64,000 nt of DNA, taken from NCBI GenBank assembly GCA_029449235.1, contig JANATG010000007.1, positions 2,356,001 to 2,420,000 of the forward strand, read 5' to 3'. Shown here piece by piece: positions 25,814 through 35,689 of this stretch. The translations under genes and the position numbers were made by a program. Position 1 is the stretch's first letter; each line of letters opens with the position of its first letter. A model generated the notes under the pieces. That model was not told the origin of the DNA. It saw only the letters and a program-made list of their open reading frames with translations, and searched no databases. The DNA is from Linnemannia schmuckeri (Eukaryota; Mortierellomycota; Mortierellomycetes; Mortierellales; Mortierellaceae).

Positions 25814-28800
25814 CTATGGGTTCATGGTAGCCATCTTCTTGGCATGTGCGTTACGGCGGTTATGATTGGCCTTGGACGATTTTTGACGCTCGTTCTTGGC
25901 CCTATCCCGTTCTGATGGCGTTGTCTTTGGTGCCTGTGTCTGCTGTTTCTGCTGCTGTTGTTGCTGAGGCTGCTGTGGTGATGATCCAGACTGCTGCTGC
26001 TTAGGCTGCTGAGGCTTCTTGGGTCCATTCGATGGCTTGCCACCACCGCCACCGCTTACTTGCTTCTGCTGCTGCTGTTGTTGTTGCTGACGAAGCTGTG
26101 GGCTGGAGGATGCGCTGCGATCGACAAATGGCAGACGGCCTCCGCGACGCTTGTCCACTAGCTCGGCCCTCTCCAACTCTGTCTGCTGTCCACTGAACTC
26201 GTACTTTTGAGCAATCGCTTCCTTCCTTGGCTATTTATCACCATTAACAATATCAAAGGACAACGGTCAGAAACTGAAAAAAGCAAGTCGACATATACTA
26301 TCATCTTCCTATCTGCAGAACTCCAAGAAGTACGACGAAGTGACTTACGTTGCGACCGAACATGATGGCCCAGCCTTCGAGCTGCTCATCACTCATCTTG
26401 GTCAAGTTGCGGAGCTCCTGTCTCTTCTTGGAACGACGAGCCTCTCCGTTGCGGTTGAAAACATCCTTGTTGCTCGTGTACATGTTGATCAACACCTCCT
26501 CATGCGCAATTGAAGGGTCCATGTGCTACAGTCATCGAAAAATAAACAAAATGTGTTAGCAAACATCCCAAAGAAGCGTAGAATCGAAGGAATTACAAAG
26601 ATTATAACAGGGCAGTGAACTTACCAGTTGCTGAGGCTGAGTGTTGTTACCCTCATCCTCGTTGACGGCATCAACCAACTTGAAACTGGTCTCAGTGTTG
26701 TTGGTGAGACCCATAGAGTCGTAGGTGTCGTCGTATTCGTCATCATACATACTCTCAACTGCCTTCATGATTGCGCTCTTGTGCTGTATCACAAACTCCT
26801 TGTCATCCAGCACCACCTCCACATCCTTAGGACTATGAGTGAGATAGAGAAGAAATAGTCAACATTGGGTGAGCTTGGCATTCATAACTAACGAACCGCA
26901 ACAAGCGATAAAGAAAAGTCTGCCATAAACGGAAAATGGTGGCGTACCCTCTCTTGCCGCGAGAAATCTTGGTCTTGTCAACTTGGTTTCCTGAAAACAT
27001 GTCAAACTCGTCTCCATCAAAGATGTTGCGACGAGTAGACAGGACATCCTGCTCTTCCATGTTTTCATGAGCCGGTACTTGGACAAGTGCCATTGAGTCA
27101 GGAGCAGTTTGCTGAGGCGCTCTATATTTTTTAAGGAATAAATATTGTGGTGGTCAGTAAGCAAAAGTCAAATGAAAATCATTTCAACAAACCAAAAATG
27201 AAAGCAATGATGTACCTGGCAGTGGAGCGATCCATGGCGGCGAGATCGCTAGGAAGGTCTTCTTCCAAAAGGTGCATGGTCACAGACTCAGGATCATCCT
27301 TGAAAGTGATGAGACAAGCCTCCAAGAACCCATCGCCCAGATCTGGAAATAAGTCCTGCAATTGCGATATAAGCAGGGTCCGTTTGACATAGTCCTCCTC
27401 CTGAGCAATATTCCTAGAGGGAAGTGGCGGAGGAGTAGCCATATGCGATCCAGAGTGGATGGTCGATCCTGACCGGCTCTTCTCCTCGTTGATATACAAG
27501 TGCGACATGGCTCTGGCCATCTTTTCCGACTTGCGCATGTTGTGCTCGTCCAAAAAGATCATCGTTGCGGGATTGAAACTCAGCAAGTTCCGCAGTTTCT
27601 CCACCCAGAAAGCAATCCGGTCGTTCTCTCCGTGGAAAACATCCGTGATCCACATCGACAGCTTTTCCGACAGGCTGAACTGAATCTCCAGATCCAGAAT
27701 GATAGGTGCGTCAAACATCGGCACCATGTCTTCCTGCAAGGGCGACTGTTCATCCAGAGCAGCAATCAATCCGCAAATGGTGTCGGTCAAGGCTGCCATC
27801 GAATCCTCGTCGTCGCCGTCATCGCCCACGGTTCGCTGGTGATCCTTGACAATACCATCAAGAATGTTGCTCACAATCGACAGCATCCTTAACCGCAAAA
27901 AGTTCAAAACAGCCTGGGATTTGAGCTCGCCTCCGGTAGTGTTCTCGATCAGGACCTTGGTGAGGATGGGCAGGGTATAGTTGTAGCAGCCAAAGAGACA
28001 CTGCATAAAGGCGGCGTGCTGATGAAGCTCCGTCGATAACGTGGGGCTCACTGCCGAAATGGAGTCGAGAGCATAGGCGACGTTGGCGAGAGCGCTTGCG
28101 TACTGGAAGGCCTCTGTCCTTTTTTCCTGATCCTGCTCCGGCGTTCTAGGCTCAGGTGATGCTGGTATGGCAGGAGAGACGCTCTTGCCTTTACCCTTTC
28201 CTTTGCCCGCTCCAGAACCCCCTGATCCGCCGGTAATGCCCTTATCAAACTTTTTCTGGACGCGGCGAATAATCTGGACAACGGTGCCGGTCGAGGTTCT
28301 AAAGTCGCTGATCAGGCTGGGGGTGTTTTGCAGAAAGGTGCTGACCATCTTGGAAACACCCTCGGGATCGGAGCTGCCATAGATACCGGCCAGGTCCATG
28401 AGGACCGAGGTAGAGACGAGTCCAGTGTCCAGGAGGGCTGATCCAGCGTCATCGAATCCCAAGGAGGCAATGGGTTCGGTTTCATTGATGAGCGTAGTAA
28501 CCTGGTTGTCCGTCATGGACTCGGATATCCGGTAGTAGATCATGAAGACCCTGCGCACGACCTCCTCGAGTTCCATGATCCAGATATCGCCCTTATTGCC
28601 TCGGAAAGAGGCGTACTCGCCGAGAAAGGAATTGAGGAAGCGGGAGAGGGACTGGTTCTGGAGGAGCTCTGTCCAGAAGGCCTTTGTGTTGTGCTTAAGG
28701 ATGCGGGAGAGACTCTCGTTCCAGTCGTCGACGGCGACAGAGAAGTCCATCTCTGAGATGGTGGGGTCAGTCACTGGGGTGACGAAGGGTAGAATGTCAG

Positions 28801-28816
28801 CAACCGTTAGAGACAT
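25814..28816 (-). CDS. ASCC2: ASCC2 / Cue3-like CUE-domain subunit of the ribosome-collision (RQT) complex
   Basis: Five exons on the minus strand: 28816-27216, 27121-26948, 26832-26625, 26525-26349, 26230-25814. Introns are GT-AG and all joins are in phase, giving 858 aa. ASCC2/Cue3 binds ubiquitin on stalled, collided ribosomes and works with the ASCC3/Slh1 helicase to split them. The N-terminal helical ASCC2 region covers about residues 1-450. The CUE domain lies at about 475-525, with the FPDLG and LLEED motifs of ubiquitin-binding CUE folds. The later exons carry the RRNIFDGDEFD motif and the acidic YDDEYDDTYD motif typical of ASCC2. A basic, glutamine-rich tail ends with a KANHNRR...KK cluster. 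The start at 28816 is the first ATG that precedes conserved sequence; the frame upstream is CT-rich leader. It is transcribed divergently from TAF13. Confidence 0.93.
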
Positions 28817-29290
28817 CGCGCTACTTGCTTTTCTTGCTTGTTGATTGGGGCGGATTAGATGAATGGTGAGAGAGAGGATTAGTTTTGGTTGTAGGTGGCA
28901 AGAGGAAAAAGAGGGGAGAGTAATGAGGAAAGAAAAAGGAGAGAAAGAAGCAAAAAAAAGCAGAAGCCAAGAAAAAGAAAGCAAAGAGAAGGGTGAATGT
29001 CTGTGAGAGCGTGGTGTGTGTCCGTTCCACTTCACCCGCGTCCGTTTTCTGAGTTTCCTTCTGCGGCGTATTTGCTCCATTGGGGTCCAGTGCGATCTCC
29101 CAGAGAAACCGCAGTTTTTTATGTGGCTTAGAATTTTATTCTCACTATAAATCCAAGTTTTGCCTCTTTTCCTGAGCAGAGAACAGCTCCACACAGCGAA
29201 CGAAGAACGAACAACGACAAGTACCCAAAGGACATAGAAGAGCATCAGGGACACACAAACAGGCAAGGGACAGGCAAAGGAAACGAAAGC
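28817..29290. promoter_or_regulatory. Divergent promoter between ASCC2 and TAF13
   Basis: 474 bp separate the two start codons on opposite strands. The left part is AG-rich on the plus strand, hence CT-rich toward ASCC2. The right part holds CACTATAAATCC at about 29145-29156, a fair TATA candidate for TAF13. Shared regulation of two housekeeping genes is an inference. Confidence 0.6.
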
Positions 29291-30066
29291 ATGGCGGACA
29301 ACACATTAACCGCAAACTCACCCGCTGCAACACCTCCTACATCAACAGCAGCAGTTGCAACACCTGGCACAGCAGGAGCAGTAGTTACTACACCTGCCAG
29401 CAACGCCATTAACCCTGCATCTGTTGCTGTCCCCAAGAAACCCACCGCAACTCTCGGACGCCCTCCTGGTTCCACCAACGAGCCTCGCAACAAGCGCAAG
29501 AAATATGTCTTTGGCAAAGAGTGTAAGCAACATTTCTGGCATTGCTTTTAGTTCAGGACAGCTCAACAGTCATCACGCGTGAAGGAATCACAGAGAAAAA
29601 AGATCAATCAGGAACGAACAACTAATTGCGTTGCTTTTGCTACAACTTTTTAGTAAAGCAGCTCATGTACGGATTCGGTGATGTCCCCAACCCTGCTAAC
29701 GATGCTGTAGGTGTTCTTGAGGACATGTTGATCGAATACCTCACCGACACTGTAAGTTGATACCCTATTTGCGTCTATTTACTGCAAATTATTTGGTGGC
29801 AAATTGAAGCACAGAGAAGCTTACCTAGTAACAAACTCGACTTATCCCCTACCTATGTTCAGTGCACACAAGCAGCAGCGGTGGCAGACAAGCGTGGCAA
29901 GGTTAATGTGGAGGATTTCAAGTTTGTTCTCAGGAAGGATGCCAAGAAGCGTGCTCGTGTGGACGAGCTGCTCTACATGAACGAGGATATCCGACGCGCC
30001 AAACGAATTGCCGACATTCCTGAACTCGATAGCAGCAAAGGCGGCGCCAAGGACACACCTATCTAA
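29291..30066 (+). CDS. TAF13: Transcription initiation factor TFIID subunit 13 (TAF13)
   Basis: Three exons: 29291-29522, 29654-29751, 29863-30066, in phase and giving 177 aa. TAF13 pairs with TAF11 through a histone fold and contacts TBP inside TFIID in the nucleus. The first 60 residues are Ala/Thr/Pro-rich and disordered. NKRKKYVFGKEL then opens the histone fold, followed by LMYGFGDVPNP and the VLEDMLIEYLTD helix. The last exon gives the final helices, with VEDFKFVLRKD and KRARVDELL, which are hallmarks of the family. The intron positions fall inside the histone fold. The length is a little over that of the yeast protein. No lesions are seen. Confidence 0.95.
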
Positions 30067-30407
30067 CTGATTGATCTGAATCAGGAACGGAAAACGAAGG
30101 AGCTGCGTTTAGGTCGTGACGAAGTTTCTTCGACACACACCCGCAAGATGTATACTAGCCATTTAGCATGTACTTTTACCAATAAGCAAGAAGAACAGCC
30201 AGTTCATTTCAACAACAACATCACGGTGGTCATAAGGGCTATTTTAGGAATTTCTTTTTACTGATCAAAGCGCGTATGGATCCTGATCAACATACTTTCC
30301 TCGTCAGATGAATTGTATTGACAACACTGGGTTAGTCTCCAGCCTGTCCCTATTTTTGCTCGTTCTTCTTCACTCTTTCCTCATACCCTCTCCCTCCTGA
30401 CTCCAAG
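30067..30407. other. Short spacer after TAF13
   Basis: 341 bp between the TAF13 stop and the next start, with a CT-rich stretch from about 30340 leading to the ATG at 30408. Nothing coding is seen. Confidence 0.5.
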
Positions 30408-30913
30408 ATGCAGAACCATGAAACAATAATCGCAAACATAGCCCTCAACGATAGCATTGCCTTCCTCGCCAGATACAGAACCAGCTTCTGGTCCTACATC
30501 TGTGGACAAGGTGCATCCATCCTCCTCGTCAGCGGAACAATCCTCCTCATCATCATCGGCCTTGCTTCTCTCGTCGACACACACTCTCTTACCCCTGTCT
30601 GGGTCACTGTTTGCTTTGCGCTCGTCGTCTTCTTTGGCGCCTGGATCGTTACCCTCTTTGTATGTTACGTTGTAAATATTGCATTGTCGTCCTTTGGGTA
30701 CTTACATTTTTGCGCTTTTAGTGCATGAGCTTATGTTTTCTTGTTTGTATGTGGAAATAGTGGTATCAATACAAGAAGACAAAGGCGATGCGGATTGTGT
30801 CGGAGGCGGCATCGTCCTCATTGTCGACATGTCAGGATGGTTCATGGAATGATGCCTTCATTGCTATCTATGTTCTGCCACCCCAACCCCCCCACGTCGC
30901 CTCCCAAGTATAG
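30408..30913 (+). CDS. Small two-TM membrane protein, unknown function
   Basis: Two exons, 30408-30659 and 30761-30913, with GTATGT...ATAG ends and phase 0, giving 134 aa. The first 35 residues are polar. Two hydrophobic helices follow: one at about 39-58 (ILLVSGTILLIIIGLASL) and one at about 66-85 spanning the exon junction. A basic WYQYKKTKAMR then marks the cytoplasmic or lumenal edge, and a polar C-terminus of about 35 aa ends the protein. I do not recognise a family. The intron is supported by frame continuity and because reading through would end soon after with no sense. The start has a normal context. It sits tail-to-tail with the next gene, only about 130 bp between stops. Confidence 0.65.
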
Positions 30914-31042
30914 TGGGCCTCCTATCTCTTCTAGTTCTTGGGACTTTTTGTTTTACTACAGTCAACAGCGTTTATTGTCACCGTTTTCAAAATAAAAAAA
31001 AAAAAAAAAAAAAAAACTACTATATACAAAGGGTATCATTGT
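30914..31042. other. Tail-to-tail spacer with A-run
   Basis: AATAAA followed by an A-run of more than 20 bases at about 30990-31015, 75-100 nt past the stop of the small membrane protein gene. It is probably the polyadenylation region. The gene upstream keeps its intron, so a retroposed tail is unlikely. Confidence 0.5.
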
Positions 31043-32308
31043 TCACCGCCGGTTGCTGAACACCCAAGCAGCGTTTACAACCGAAATCACCACAACACTG
31101 TTCCTGGTCAACTCGACAGGCAATGTCCGGTAGGTCGCCTGCACCGTCCTGGCAACTTTACCATTAGGCACCCAGACATGCAAAATCTGCTTGAACAACC
31201 TTTCATCCATCACGTTCCTAGTCGAAGCCGTGATTCCGCTCAACTTCTTCTTCAATAACTTCCGGCACTCGGAGCGGCGATATGCGCCCTTGTACGCGAA
31301 CGCGCGGGTGACAGACACACCGATGTGATAGCCAGAGGCGAGACCGGGAAGCGCAATTGTGTAATCGGTCATGGGCTGGTAAGCGAAGAAGTACCGGATT
31401 TCCATCTCGGTCTTGGCAAGGCGGGCGCCCAGGCAGCGGTAGAGCATCTCGCAGGAGAGGACCTCAGAGAGCAAGGAGCTTCCACCAGCGTTGGGGAGGT
31501 TCAACATCCGCAAGGCATCGTCCGACCAGGGATAATCATCGAATCGGGAGGTCCGCTGGGGGAGTCGGGTATGGATGATCACACAGGCGGGCTCAGATCG
31601 GGTCCAGAGTCCACGAGCCAGCTGGGAGATTGCCAGGGGGGAGATGAAGAAGGACATGGACGCCTCAGGAGTATGGTCGAACATCCGGGGGGTTCTACCA
31701 AACTCAACTAAGCTCCGCAGGATCTCGGCCTCGTCGAAGGATGACGAGCCTAGGCGGTAATAAGGGGAAGAGGGATCCATGGAGGCGACCAGCGCCGCAG
31801 GATCCAGGTCATAGTCGTCATCGACACCAGACTCGTCACTGGTGCTGTTGTTGCTTGCATCACTGTCATACATTAGGAAATCCAAGTACGAGGGGGTCAC
31901 ACACCTACTCACCGCATCCCTCACCATCGTCGCCGCCGACACCTCCTCTTCATCAGCATCGTCACCATCAGCAGAAGATATAAAAGAAGACCTGCCGTTA
32001 CGTCTAGCAGATACTGCAAGATTTGCGACTTTGGCCCTCTCCATACCACTGGTACTGCATGTTGAACTGCTGGTTGAAAGACTGTCGGCAATTACCGCCT
32101 TCCTCAAACAACAACTTTCCTTCAGACTCGAAGGCGCTCCAACCTCTGCGGCGGTCTCCCACTTCTTCAGATCGAAGAAGATACTGCTGCAAACGGCCTG
32201 AGTCTGGAACGCCGTCATATCCTCCACCATAGGCTGACTTTTCAGCCTCGATAAAATCGCACGTAGGGTCGGCATCGTGTCCACAATTAAAGTGCTTCGC
32301 TGGAACAT
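31043..32308 (-). CDS. Unrecognised protein of about 421 aa
   Basis: Single long frame on the minus strand. I start it at the ATG at 32308 (MFQRST), because upstream in this frame the sequence turns into repeated Pro/Leu/Ser of leader type. The middle is acidic and serine-rich (ADGDDADEEE, then DESGVDDDYDLD). The C-terminal 220 aa look like a folded domain, with SPLAISQLARGLW, YPWSDDALRMLNLP, FFAYQPMTDYTIALPG, YKGAYRRSECRKLLKKKL and HVWVPNGKVA. I cannot name the family. A second frame (32004-32738) overlaps its 5' part and begins with a normal-looking MTSAQTRTSS start. The real N-terminus may come from that frame through an intron I could not place, so the start is uncertain. Confidence 0.65.
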   Translation of the reverse strand: MFQRSTLIVDTMPTLRAILSRLKSQPMVEDMTAFQTQAVCSSIFFDLKKWETAAEVGAPSSLKESCCLRKAVIADSLSTSSSTCSTSGMERAKVANLAVSARRNGRSSFISSADGDDADEEEVSAATMVRDAVSRCVTPSYLDFLMYDSDASNNSTSDESGVDDDYDLDPAALVASMDPSSPYYRLGSSSFDEAEILRSLVEFGRTPRMFDHTPEASMSFFISPLAISQLARGLWTRSEPACVIIHTRLPQRTSRFDDYPWSDDALRMLNLPNAGGSSLLSEVLSCEMLYRCLGARLAKTEMEIRYFFAYQPMTDYTIALPGLASGYHIGVSVTRAFAYKGAYRRSECRKLLKKKLSGITASTRNVMDERLFKQILHVWVPNGKVARTVQATYRTLPVELTRNSVVVISVVNAAWVFSNRR

Positions 32309-34890
32309 CCTGCGAAGACTTGGACATGATGGTAGTAGAGGTAGTGGCTGCGACGGAAGACGGTCGTTGGGTGGACGACGAGGAGGGAGAGGAAGCGTGT
32401 CTGGAAGAGTGGACGAGGAGGGCGTGGGCCATGGCCATGGTGGACAAAGGGGTGGTGTTGGAGTGCGCTGCACCGTTGATCTGGCTGAGCGTAAGAGCTA
32501 GGCAGTCCATTGCAGTGGTGGGGCCGGTGCTGGTGTTGGTGCTAGCGGAAGTGATGTTCCGCCTTATGCTGCTAGTTCTGGTTTGTGCTGAAGTCATTTG
32601 AGGGGCTATGGAGTCGTTTTGAGCGGGTGCTGCTGTTTGTTGGTTGTTGGTTGTTGGAGGATTGTGTGTTGAAGCTGGGAAGAGCTGTGGGAAGCAGGAA
32701 AAAGTATCGATAGCTTGCGTGAAGAAAAAAAAGGACAAATGGGATGTGCTTTACTTTTTATGTCGCACCGGAGGAATCAAGAAAAAAGATGCTTATGCTC
32801 TTGACTTGTCAACCTGGGCTAATTTTGACTAATTGTTGGAGGCGCAAGGATCAAATGTCATTCCCCTTTGCTGCGGCGCAATTTTTTTATATATGAAGAC
32901 GGTGACTCAAATACCTTAGCCACACCCATTTACACCCAATTGAGGACTGCGGGGAGAGGGGTTAGAGAGAGAACAGTGTAAAACAAATCTATGGTTCCTG
33001 CGTTTTAGTTGTCAGTTATGGTTTTATGGTCTACTTTATGGGCGTGTAAACAAAAAAAAGGCAACACTAGGGCAACGAGGGGCGTGTACTTTGAGCGCAT
33101 GGACAGCATGGTCTCGTCTGCCTGTTTTTCTTTTTTCTCTTTTTTTGCTCTAAGGTTCCAATTGCCCCGTCCAAAGTATGTGAAGAGATGGTCTGAGTGG
33201 TATAGGCTGCCTTCAAAGGGCTAGATAAAAAAAAGTGTAAATAAACGGAGGGGACAGCGCGCTGTCTCACTGCCGCACACAATATCAACGAGGGATCGAC
33301 TATTGTCTTTTTGTCTTTGTTTTTTGCGATACTGATAAAGACAAGGGTAGCAGAGGTGAATACTGCGGATTTGTCTTGTAAATGTGTCAGTTCATTTTGA
33401 CAGTGCTGGAAAGGGAGAGAAAAGGATATAACTGGGATTTGTTCATCAAGAGGTGACTGTGCATTGGGTAAGTTCAAATCGCTTGTGTGCCTTGCCATAT
33501 AACTAAGTATTGGATATGAAGAATAGACACAGCAGAAGCGTTGGAAGGACACCCACAAGGAAACAAAAGCACGCCTAAACTATGGGATCTACGGATCCTC
33601 AATGGCACCTTCTTCCGAGGCCGTGACCGTTGGTCTAATCTTCTAAATACCTAGCTGAAAAAGAGGATGGTTTCGTATCCCAGTTTGCCTTTACCCAACA
33701 AAAAGATCTGAAATGCTCTCTTGGTTGAATGCATGTATAAAAGTAATATGACATCTGCTCCTCCACTCGCATCTTCACCTCCCGTTTTTGCATTCTCGTA
33801 TATGATATGACCGTTTGCAAATCCTTCCCTCACTTCTGGCGCCCATTATGCAGGTCGAAAGAATAGGAAAAGAACCATAAAGCGAATGCCTGCAGCCTTG
33901 CACAGCCCAACATGCCTTGATTTTCTCTTTTTGCTAGCGTGCTTTTCTTCCTTGAGAACGTTCATACTTCTCGAGATGGTTGCTCTCTGTTCGTCCGAAC
34001 GAAGGTGGCGCCATGTCCCCATGTAGGAAAAAATTCAGAATTACACCGGCGTACATCAGGTCCTCTCTTCTCCCCTTCGCACGATTCGCCCGGATGTCCC
34101 ATCCGCGTATTTCTATTGGATCCTGGTCCTGTGCTCCGTTTGTGTCTAATGCAAAAAAAATAAATGAAAAGCAAGCAGTTGGGTACCAGCGACTGAATCC
34201 ATCCCGGAGGGCATGGCGTTGGAGTGGTTTAGCCGTTTGTCGAAAATTCTTCATGCATAAATCTCTTCTTGCTGAACAACAGCACCTTTGGAAGCAGGAA
34301 CGTTCGACTGCCAAGAAAAAAGGCAGAAACACGAGATTTTGATGCACGCCAGCAAATCGATTACAGCGAGAGAAACTAAAAGGAAATCCATGGTGCATTT
34401 TGCCATCCTTTTTTTCTTTTGGACCTAAGAGCTCAAGATAGCGAACGGGTTTTTAAGCATTCTTAGCACGTCTATGCCGTAGTTGAGCACAAAGAGTCCA
34501 CATCTTTGTGTCATGTGTTTGGACCTACTCTCCCGTCTCTATTCCTCTCTCTCTCTTTGTTTTGCTCTTACTGTCCTTTTTGGCGACATACGGGAATCAT
34601 TTACTCCATAGGCTCTTTTCGCAACCATGGGATCCCATACTCACACACATACCGGTCTCTAACCCCTAGTTGATCACAGCATACCATCTTAGCAAACCTG
34701 CAAGGATATTTCGTAGGAAGGAAGGAGCGAACGAGAGGATCTGTCTAAAATATTGGTTTTCTCTCCTGGAGAATTTTGCTTCCCTGTCACTGAGTCTGGT
34801 AACGTGACGGTGACGAAGGGGCACTGGGTACTTGGTCGAGAAAGAAGCCTCCATGGATGTGTTGATGGAGCCATTTGCGAGCACAACTAG
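32309..34890. other. Leader of the 421-aa gene and gene-poor spacer
   Basis: Positions 32309-32740 are probably the 5' region (leader or missed exon) of the minus-strand gene. From about 32830 to 34890 I find no frame with coding character. The 163-aa and 154-aa minus-strand frames (33067-33558, 33934-34398) show no repeats, domains or homologues elsewhere in the window. Homopolymers and short CT runs are common. This is where the accessory region begins. Confidence 0.45.
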
Positions 34891-34894
34891 GATG

Positions 34895-34903
34895 CATATA
34901 AAA
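34895..34903 (+). promoter_or_regulatory. TATA-like box upstream of the secreted-protein relic
   Basis: CATATAAAA about 112 bp before the codon that replaces the start of the relic at 35015. The promoter-like element survives although the gene is broken. Confidence 0.45.
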
Positions 34904-35014
34904 ACAGCTGCGTGGGACCCCTTTTTTCATTATCAAACACGCCCCACTTGCTTTTTAAAAACCCACGCAAACACTTTTTCTCCATAGAATTATTTCAGCT
35001 CCTTTTTTGACATC

Positions 35015-35578
35015 GTGAAAATTGTCCTCGTTCTTTCCGCGACAATTACAGTCGTCACTGCCCGTCCGCTGGATCCAACCCGCATGTAAGTCCCATCGTT
35101 CAGTTTACTGATGCAGCAAATGAGGTAATAAAAGTCTGATTAGAACCCCGTAACCTATGTATCTTTTCCCCTCTTCCTCAAAAACCTTATTCAGATCCCG
35201 CGCACAAGCTGCAGAATGGACACCAGTAACCCTTATCTGGTTCCGGAACCACTACAAGTTTGGCAACAATGCCGCCACAGACGATTACCACTCCTTCCGC
35301 CTTATCATGCCCTCCACCGAATACGACAGTCTGATGAAACTCCAACGGAAGCGAGGACCAAGAACAAGAAGTACCTCCAGACCCAGCAGTCAATCGATGG
35401 AAGGTGGAATGTTCCTCATACCGACAGCCCCGGTGAGGGCGTTACGTTGAACTCAAATGGATGGATGATGATTCATTACAAGGAAGATCGGTACAATAAG
35501 GTGGATATGACTTCGATCATTTCGGTGGAGACACGAGAGTACTCGGATTCTTTTTTTTCTTTCATGACATGTCCATAA
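35015..35578 (+). pseudogene. Secreted-protein family, dispersed broken copy
   Basis: Relic related to the intact gene at 45200. The first exon (35015-35085) encodes a signal-peptide-like stretch, KIVLVLSATITVVTA, but the initiator reads GTG. Its donor AT|GTAAGT matches in base and phase the second donor of the intact gene. The next exon starts at 35195 and gives SRAQAAEWTPVTLIWFRNHYK, aligned with RAASSC..SLYWYVRHPE. Near 35300-35340 the frame shifts by one base; the other frame continues KKYLQTQQSIDGRWNVPH...GVTLNSNG, aligned with FLETRLSYDGKWGVTH...KVSLVTNG, down to a stop at 35578. The middle exon with the GWLSAN motif is absent. The lost start and the frameshift indicate a pseudogene. 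Confidence 0.7.
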
Positions 35579-35689
35579 CGTAAATGGCGCACAACCGTGG
35601 TAATGGATTTTCTTGTTAAAAAAATAAATGTGCTACATGTGACTATAATAGGTTTCTCTTCTTCATACCATACAGAGGCGTGCCATGAT

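Noticed and set aside
30985..31016. AATAAA plus long A-run considered as the tail of a retroposed gene
   Set aside because: The gene just upstream still has an intron, and no target-site duplication is seen. An ordinary 3' region is more likely.
33934..34398. 154-aa minus-strand frame
   Set aside because: No motif, mixed composition and no related sequence elsewhere in the window. I treat it as chance.
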